Part shown: positions 12,001 to 21,000 of the stretch, in pieces | Layout of the letters: each line of letters opens with the position of its first letter | Numbering within the stretch: position 1 is the first letter of the stretch | Assembly (NCBI GenBank): GCA_947568835.1 | Contig: OX387606.1 | Span: 24,107,111 to 24,171,110 of the forward strand | Source: Protonemura montana | Taxonomy: Eukaryota; Arthropoda; Insecta; Plecoptera; Nemouridae | Direction: 5' to 3' | DNA: 64,000 nt | Notes under the pieces: generated by a model | The model's database searches: none | Told to the model about the DNA's origin: nothing | The model's input: the letters and a program-made list of their open reading frames with translations, nothing else | Program-made: the position numbers and the translations under genes

Positions 12001-15000
12001 CTTATTATTAATCTTATTAATCTTCTATAATATATAGAATTATATAGATTAATCTTATTCTATATAATTAATCTATATAATAATATACATGCCAAGATGG
12101 CTGACAGAGATAGACGTGCAGCAGATCGCTCTCCTAATAAAGAAAAAACTAAACCGCTCTACTGTGCAAAGTGTAATACAACTGTGCGCAAACAAATCTC
12201 TTGCTGTAAATGCAACACAAAACACCATCAAAAGTGCATACAAGACTTCAACAAATCATCAAAACAGTGGAAATGCAACGAGTGTGTCGCGTCAGAGTCA
12301 CTCAGCGCGGCCGCCATGATACCACTACCAGATGACGTACACGGTGAGGTAAACAATGAAATCAAGTATGCCCGAAACGTTCTGAAACTTAAAAATCTTT
12401 GTAAGAATAACTTCTACGCAAAAATTTCATCGCACGACATGGAACTCCAATGCATACTCAAAAGAGTCTCTATTATGGAAACGTCAATTAACAAACTGAA
12501 AAGCGAAAACCTCAAACTGAAACGGGCCATACTGCGCACTACAGTCAAGACCAAGACAATAGACACAACTACAGGAACTGACATCCATGAAACTGACTCC
12601 CGCACAACTCCAAACACAACTCCAGAGCCTCAAGTCTTAGAAAACTCCCCCCCAAGACAAGACTCCCATAAAAGTGAATCAGAAGTCGCTACCCCCAAGG
12701 CGCAAAGGTTAGCTGCGGCTAACGTGACACCGAAAGGGAAAATTTCAACGCCAGGTGACGCCAACGCCAACGTCAAGTGTCAAGAAAAGAAGAGACCCAG
12801 AGTCGTCATGCTGGCGGACAGCAACGGCCGAGGTGTCCAACAGCTTCTCAAGGAATCGCTCGGAAAAGAATTCGACGTCGACGTCCTCACGCAGTCGGGA
12901 GCCACGCTCGGGTCAGTGGCATCCAAAGCCTCTCAGGTAGCAACAACATTAGGGGTCGACGACTGGCTGGTGGTACACGGAGGGACAAACGATATCGCAT
13001 CGAAATCGCATGAGGAAATAAAAGCTGCGATTCACCGACTTGTCCCGGTCAGTAAAACATGTAATCTTATAATCAACAACATCCCCCGCAGACTGGATAG
13101 TACTCTAAATAACGACGTCCGAGAAGCTAATTTTATAATACACAAGGAAGTAAACAAATGTACAAATAAAAACAGTAAAGGCATTTACTTAAATTTTCTA
13201 GATAAAAAACTAACACATGAGCACCTGGCAAATGACGGCAAGCATCTAAACAGCCCAGGCAAGGCCAAACTAGTGAACTCAATTGTTAGACTCATTCGCC
13301 AGCCTGTGATACCGGCTGCAGGTCTGGGCCACAAACAGGTAGCGTACTTAAATTCCTGGCGTGACCGCACTAGTTGTTCAAACGATACTTTTTTAGACAA
13401 ATGGCTCAAGGGGGGCTGGAAAACCTTATCCCGAAAAATCATAGTCTAAGGGTAGGTACAAACCTACCTGAGTGCAGGATCGTAAGCCTAACAGTATTTC
13501 ACCAAAATATCAGATGTATTAGAAACAAAACATTGGAAATTGATAACTTATTAGATGATTTTATGAGTAAAGGTAATGGTATTGATGTATTATGTTTCAC
13601 TGAACATCACCTAACATACGATGAATTGCAATTTGTAAATATAAGCAATTACCTATATGTTTCGGCTTTTTGTCGGGAAAAATCGCATAGGGGCGGGGCT
13701 GTAATCCTAATAAAGGAGGCCCTAGGGACCCGGGTGAGAGAGAGGAAAGATTTGGTAAAAATGAGTGTGGAAAATGTGTTCGAATGCTCAGCCATAGAAT
13801 TAAGTAGAACACTTGATGAAACCTATGTATTCATTTGCATCTACAGACCCCCGAAAGGAGACATAGAGATATTTTTTAAGAAGCTAGATGACCTGATATC
13901 TGTAGTAGCTAAAGGTAAAAATAAAATTGTGATTGTGGGGGATTTCAATATTGACCTGCTTAAGACAGGCGCTCATAAACAGAGTTTCATGGAGGTCATC
14001 CAGTCTTTTAATTTGAAATGTACGGTCAAAACACCGACGAGAATTACAGGGCATAGTGCCACACTGATCGATAATATAATCACGAATGCTAACGTAGATA
14101 GGGATAGCACCGTACGTGACAACGGATTATCTGATCACAGCTCTCAGGTATTGGACATTCCTTGTAATTTTGATGAAAATCAAAAAGGGGTCATTTATAA
14201 ACGACTGATTAACCTTAAAAACCAAGATGCACTCAATGCCGCACTTAAAGATGCAGATTGGAGTGAAGTATATGCAACCGAATCCCCAGACGAACAATAC
14301 GAAGTTTTTAGTAAAATCTACAGCTTATGCTTTACTGAAAGCTTCCCTTTGAAAAAAATAGCCAGGAAACATAAACACATAAGTGCAAATTGGATCACAA
14401 AGGGAATTAAAATATCATGCAAACATAAAAGGAATCTAGTAAGCCTGACTAAACACTTTAGCAATTCTCTGGTAATAAAAACATTCTATGAGCGTTATTG
14501 TAAAATTTTAAGACGAGTTATAAATCTTGCTAAAAAAATGGATATGAGAAAAAAAATTAAAGAGGCTGAAAACAAATCAAAAGCAATATGGGAGATAATA
14601 AATAAGCAATTTAAGAATCAGCAAAGAAACAAAAGCTCGAAAAACATAGAAATCCTTAAAGATGGGCAAGTGCAAAGTGAGCCAATCCGAATATCGCACA
14701 TGTTTAACAAATACTACACAGGCATTGCCCAAGAGATTACTAATCATATAGACAGCTCAAAACTAAGGTACAGAGAATTTCTAAAAAACAGCACGGGCGT
14801 AAGTAAATCGATCTTCATGGTACCAACCACCGTTAGGGAAATTCTAGATGTTGTGGAAAAACTTAAAAATAAACGATCAAATGGTATGGATGAAATACCT
14901 ATAGCTGTTATTAAGAAAAGTATTGGCTGTGTGGCAGGTCATTTGGCACTTATATTTAACAACTGTCTGTCCGAAGGGGTATTTCCGGAGAAAATGAAAA

Positions 15001-18000
15001 AGGCCAAGGTTATTCCCATATACAAAAATGGAGATAATAAATTAATGAAAAATTATAGACCAGTCTCTATCCTGCCAGCTTTTTCAAAGATCCTTGAATC
15101 ACTGATCAGATTGCGTATCACAAACTTTTTAGATTTGCATAATGTTATATCGGACTCGCAAGGTGGTTTTATAAAAAAAAAATCAACAAGCTATACGGTA
15201 AACAGATTTATATCTGAATTAATCGATAGTGTAAATAAAAAAAAATCTGTAATAGGCTTCTACTGTGATCTGACAAAAGCCTTCGATTGCATGGACCATG
15301 GTATTCTTATTGAAAAATGTGCTTACTATGGGATTAGAGGGATTGCCCTGAACTTAATAAAATCCTACCTGAAAAATAGGACGCAGACAGTGGAAATTGT
15401 CCAGAAAGATAAAAATGGAATAATAAGGAAATTCCAATCCAGACCGGAAACAGTGAGGGTCGGGGTGCCACAGGGATCCATCTTGGGGCCTTTACTTTTT
15501 ATAATTTTTATAAATGACCTGCCTTACAATATCAAAAACGCAGAACTATACGCCGATGATACTAGTCTGCTGGCCTCGGCAAATAAAAGTGACATAAACA
15601 TGCTAAGGGAGGAGGCTGAAAAGAAAATAACAGACGCAACAATCTGGTTTAGGAATAACAAACTTATACTAAACGACACAAAGACCATTTCTATGTCCTT
15701 TTCAATATCAGATGAAGAAAATGTAAATCTTATGCCAATTGTTAACCACGCGACAAAAAAAGTTATTGATAATGTAAAAGTAGCCAAATTCCTTGGTCTT
15801 ACGATTGACAACAAATTAAAGTGGGGATTCCATATCGAAAACCTGGCGTCTAAATTATGCAGCGCACTTTACTCTATAAGGGAAATTCGTAAGATTGCAG
15901 ACATAGGAGTAACAAAAATGGTTTATTACGCAAATTTCGAATCCAGAGTAAGATATGGCCTGGAATTCTGGGGAAATGCCAAAAAGAGTATTAAAATCCT
16001 TGTTCTCCAGAAGAGAGCAATACGATTAATTATGGAAAAAAAAAGTAGAGTGCACTGCAAACCACTGTTTAAACAATTACAAATCTTAACCATCTTCAGT
16101 CTATACATCTTAATAGTAACAGTGAAAATAAAAAATAAATTTGATAGCTTACCAAAAGTAAAGGACCAACACCACTATCTTACCCGAAATAGAGATAATC
16201 TAAGAAAAAATCATCATACATCCATAGATTCACCAGAAAATATAGGCATAGACATTTATAATAGGCTTCCAGAGTATATAAAAAACGCACCATCTCTCTC
16301 TGTTTTTATAAATAGATTAAAAGTTGTATTAATTGACAAGGCCTGTTATAGCATAAACGAATTTTTTAGCAGCCTCTAACTAATATATTTGGAATGATTG
16401 TTGTGTTTTTATTTGTTTGTGATACTAATGTAAATATTATGTTTTGTGTTATTTTTAATTTCTTTTATATCATGACATTTTTTTTTATATATTAAGACAA
16501 TGCTTTGACGAGCACGATTTTACTATTGTATTGTATTATTTTATTTTATTTTTATTGTATTAATTATTATCGGTATAGCCAGTGTTTTATAAAATAATCT
16601 CTCAAAATGTCTGTACGCCAGCATTATTTAATGCAATGGTCTTTTTAATGACAATAAAATATATCTATCTATCTATCTATCTTAATACCAAAGCTATTAA
16701 TAAATAAAAAAAAAAAATCAGATTTCACAACGGTGTGCTTCTTTCAGGTGGTGCTGCCGTCAATGGCAAAGATGGTGCCGAGGAAAGTGACTCTCCCGAC
16801 GGGTCTGCGGCCAGTGGCGGCGCCGGGCGTACAGGCGCGCCCCGTCACGCAAGTCACACGGCCGCGCCTGCTCAAGGCACCGGCGCAGGCGCGGCCGGCT
16901 TTCACACCGAAGATACTTCAACAGCACGTGAGTCAATACACGTTTTGTAGGCTTCAAGGTTTTTAGACTCATGTTTACTTGATTTATTCTTGGCACTAGT
17001 TTTAACAAAAACTATTTCAACTGGGTTTTGAATGCTAAGTAAAGGGCTACTAAATTTCCCGACGTTTCGCAACATATACTAGTTACTTCTTCAAGGGTAA
17101 GAGCAGTCCTGACAATTTTCCAATAACAAAAGAACCACATAAAATTATAACAATTACCTAGTTCAAGCATCCAATTCAAATTCTAAAAATCAATTCAAGA
17201 TCAAAAATGGAAAATGGAAAAGAATCAAAAATCGAATTCAAGCATTCGTTTTGCAGGCTTCGAGGTTTCTGAGCTTATCTTGGTTTCAGGGGAACATTTC
17301 TTTTAAAATGATTTCAGATCTTTCATTTATCATACATCGTATTTAAGTGAGAAAAAAAATGCAAGTCCGTTCATTCGAGGCACACAGGACGGGTTGGCGT
17401 CTGCGGCCTTTCATCGGAATCCTGACCCGAAGCTCGTCTTGTTTTCAGCGGCCAGCGTTTCAGCCGCGGATGCTGGCGCAGAAGCCGAGGGCTACCACGG
17501 TGATGGCAGCTAGCGTTGCAGAGGCGGCAACGATCCCAGCCCAGGCGGGTCTGAGGGTCGGACAAGTGCAGGCCAAGACGGGACAGGTACGTGTTTTGTG
17601 AGACATCAGTCAGTAGAACAGTTGAGTGCAGGTTCTAAAACAACGTCAATGTTACAGTCTCTGCGTGAGAGATGGCCGCCAAATGACTACCTTACCGACA
17701 AAAATGCAGAGTACCGGAACATCACGTTAAGTGGAGCCACTGTCGTATGAAATTTAATTTCGATATTTCTCGTTAGTTAACTCGCTTTTGAGACTTTTCA
17801 TGCTTAAAAAATCTCCATCAATGTTTACCTCAACGATTGATAAACACGTAACGATATTAAAAAGCGAGTTAACCTACAATAAATATCGAAATTAAAATTC
17901 ATACGACAGTGGCTCCACTTAACGTGATGTTCCGGTACTCTGCATTTTTGTCGGTAAGGTAGTCATTTGGCGGCCATCTTTCACGCAGAGACTGTAACAT

Positions 18001-21000
18001 TGACGTTGAAACTCTACCTAGAACCTGCACTCAACGGTAGAACAGATTCACATTGTTAATAACTCAAGTGACATTTAAGATATTGCACCGCAATAAGCTA
18101 CGTTAGACTGAAAAAATGTGGCTACTCCCAGTGGTTTGTGGCTGGATTTTGAAAGTGGAAACTCTGTGCCAGGAGTTGATTTCGGTACTAAAACGACGAT
18201 GGCCAGCGCCTGTTTCCTCTGCGTTGGTGCAGACTCGTTCAAGACTGCGTTCAAAATGTAATTCATCGGCTCGGTAGCTCGACAGCAAACAGTTGGTTGC
18301 ATTGACGTGCCTCTCGGTTGCAGCAGGTGATGAAGATAATCCCGCAACCGAAGCGAGTGCAGCCAGCGCCGGCGATCCAACGTGTGGCGCTGACCCAGCC
18401 TCGGCCCACCGTAGCCCGACAGAAGACTTTCACAATAACAGCACCGCAGACCTCGATATCAGCTCCCCAGGAGCCGCCGCCCCTCGCTCCGTTCAATGCC
18501 CCGCCCCTAGCCACGCCTCCAGCCATCTCATTGGCCGACGCGACGGGCGGTTACGTTGCTGACGCCGGGAACACGGTGTGTATTTGTTATACTCCGGGAT
18601 CTCATGTCTCATGGAGGTACAAGAAGGCTTGATGGCCCATGTCGCTATTGTACCCAGGGAGGTACAAGAAGGCTTGATGGCCCATGTCACTATTGTACCC
18701 AGGGAGGTACAAGAAGGCTTGATGGCCCATGTCGCTATTGTACCCAGGGAGGTACAAGAAGGCTTGATGGCCCATGTCGCTATTGTACCCAGGGAGGTAC
18801 AAGAAGGCTTGATGGCCCATGTCGCTATTGTACCCAGGGAGGTACAAGAAGGCTTGATGGCCCATGTCGCTATTGTACCTAGGGAGGTACAAGAAGGCTT
18901 GATGACCCATGTCACTATTGTACCTAGGGAGGTACAAGAAGGCTTGATGACCCATGTCGCTATTGTACCCAGGGAGGTACAAGAAGGCTTGATGGCCCAT
19001 GTCGATATTGTACCCAGGGAGATACAAGAAGGCTTGATGGCCCATGTGGCTATTGTACCTATGAGTTCCTTACAGCTCATTGGGATTGAATTAACTTGAT
19101 TTAGTTAGATGAAATCTGATTTATATTGCAAACGCTTGCAATGCGCTGGGTATTTTATTATTATGAACACAAAAACCGTCTCAAAAATTGATGCCCAAAC
19201 GGGGACTCGAACCCCGATCTCCACCTGTCGCGGGTGTTGCTCTGACCAATTGAGCTACTTGGACCCCGATCTCCACCTGTCGCGGGTGCTGCTCTAACCA
19301 ATTGAGCTACTTGGACACCGGCTTTTTAAGCCGACTACGTCATTCTCATCAAATACATTAAAATCGTCTCAAAAAGCCAGTCTCCAAGTAGTTGAATGGG
19401 TTAGAGCAACACCCGCGACAGGTGGAGATCGGGGTTCAAGTCACCGTTTGGACATCAATTTTTGATACGGATATAGAGTTCATAATAAAAATAATACTTG
19501 ATTTAGCTTTGTACACACTGGAACCTTGACTTGATTTTTAACCGGGAAATAGTTGTACAAATAGCAATTCAAACTAAATAACCCGCCGCGTCCCTGTCCA
19601 GGTGCTGACGGCAGACCAGCTGGCGCAGCTAACGACGGCTCCCGCTGCCCTCGGCGACGGCGCCACCTACGTCTTGTTGACGATCGACGAAGCCGGCAAC
19701 CTTCACCCGTACAACAACCAGTCGCTGATGGGCTACGACGGCTCTGACGCGGCCGGCGGAGCTCTGTACATCGACTCTAGCTCGTTGGAGCCGGGAGGTG
19801 GACTGGACAACATGATACTTACCATCGGGGGTCAACAGCAGCCACAGACAGAGTGGATGCCCTCGACGAGCCAGGACATACTGGCGGCAGCGTTGGCAAA
19901 CACTGATGTGTTTCAGACGGAAACAACGATGCAAGACGTAAGTTTGACGACCTAACTCGATTAACAGAAACTATTAGAAATGGGTTTTGAATGCTAAGTG
20001 AAGGACAACTAAATTACCCGACGTTTCGTAACGTGTTCGAACCCTTGAAGAAGTTACAGGTTCAAGTTACGAAACGTGGGGAAATTTAGTTGACCTTTAC
20101 TTAGCATTCAAAACCCAGTTGAATTAGTTTTTGTTAAAACTAGTGCTAAGTTTACATCAAGTAGACATGAGTCTAAAAACCAACCTAACTCAATTGCTTG
20201 CAACTATCAAAGCATGTTGTAATTGCATTACCGAACGGTTTGCCGTGTTGGAAACACCGGTTCTCGTTAGATCACCGATGTTAAGCAACACTGCGCTGAG
20301 TCAGGTATTGAATGGGTGACCATTATACACATGACTAGTTCTGTTCGGGAGAGAGGATGGAGGGATGAAAGTTAGTACAGCAACTTCATTCGCCTTGCTT
20401 ATCAACCTCTCGACAGCATGGATTTGTGGAGGAATCCTGCTGTTCGAGTTGTACCGTCCTTCGAAAGGGACGTTAAGCCGGTGGTCCCCTTGGTGCTTTT
20501 CGACAGAAGTAGACTACGTGCCGGCACCGGGTTTCCCCTCCTCCCTTCTAGGCTAGGTTAGATTCATCATCATCCACTCATTCACCGACGCCATTAGACC
20601 AGTGCCGCATGGCACGGCGTCAAAACAGTGCGTCGTTAAACACCACAAATAATAAAAAAATAGTAATTGCATTTGTATTTTATTAGCTGTTGAGTACATT
20701 TTTCAATGTATTTACATTGTAATATGTACCCGTCTAACTTAACATATATATGTGTAACTTAATAATCTCTATCATAAAAATCATATAAATTATCAAACTC
20801 TCCTTGGAGAAGGAAGATCTTAATTTGTCTTGACTGCATCCCTGCTTGCAATGCATCTCAGTTGTTGTGGAAGGCTATTCATAATTTTCACGCCAACGCA
20901 GAGCAGGTCATTGTCCATGAAATTTCATCGACAAGCATAGCAAACTTTTAAATTTCACTTTATTTATTTATTTCCACAACTTTGACATACATTTCAATGC

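Larger units (their letters stand above)
12090..16690 (+). mobile_element. Full-length non-LTR retrotransposon (LINE), Jockey/CR1-like group
   Basis: Two long overlapping ORFs (12097-13449 and 13374-16379) are followed by a short 3' UTR with AATAAAATA and a (TCTA)n tail at about 16660-16682. No poly(A) tail is present, as in CR1/L2-type elements. It sits in sense orientation in the intron between gene 1 exons 8 and 9. The exact 5' boundary was not found. No stop or frameshift is evident in either ORF, so it may be young. Confidence 0.92.
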
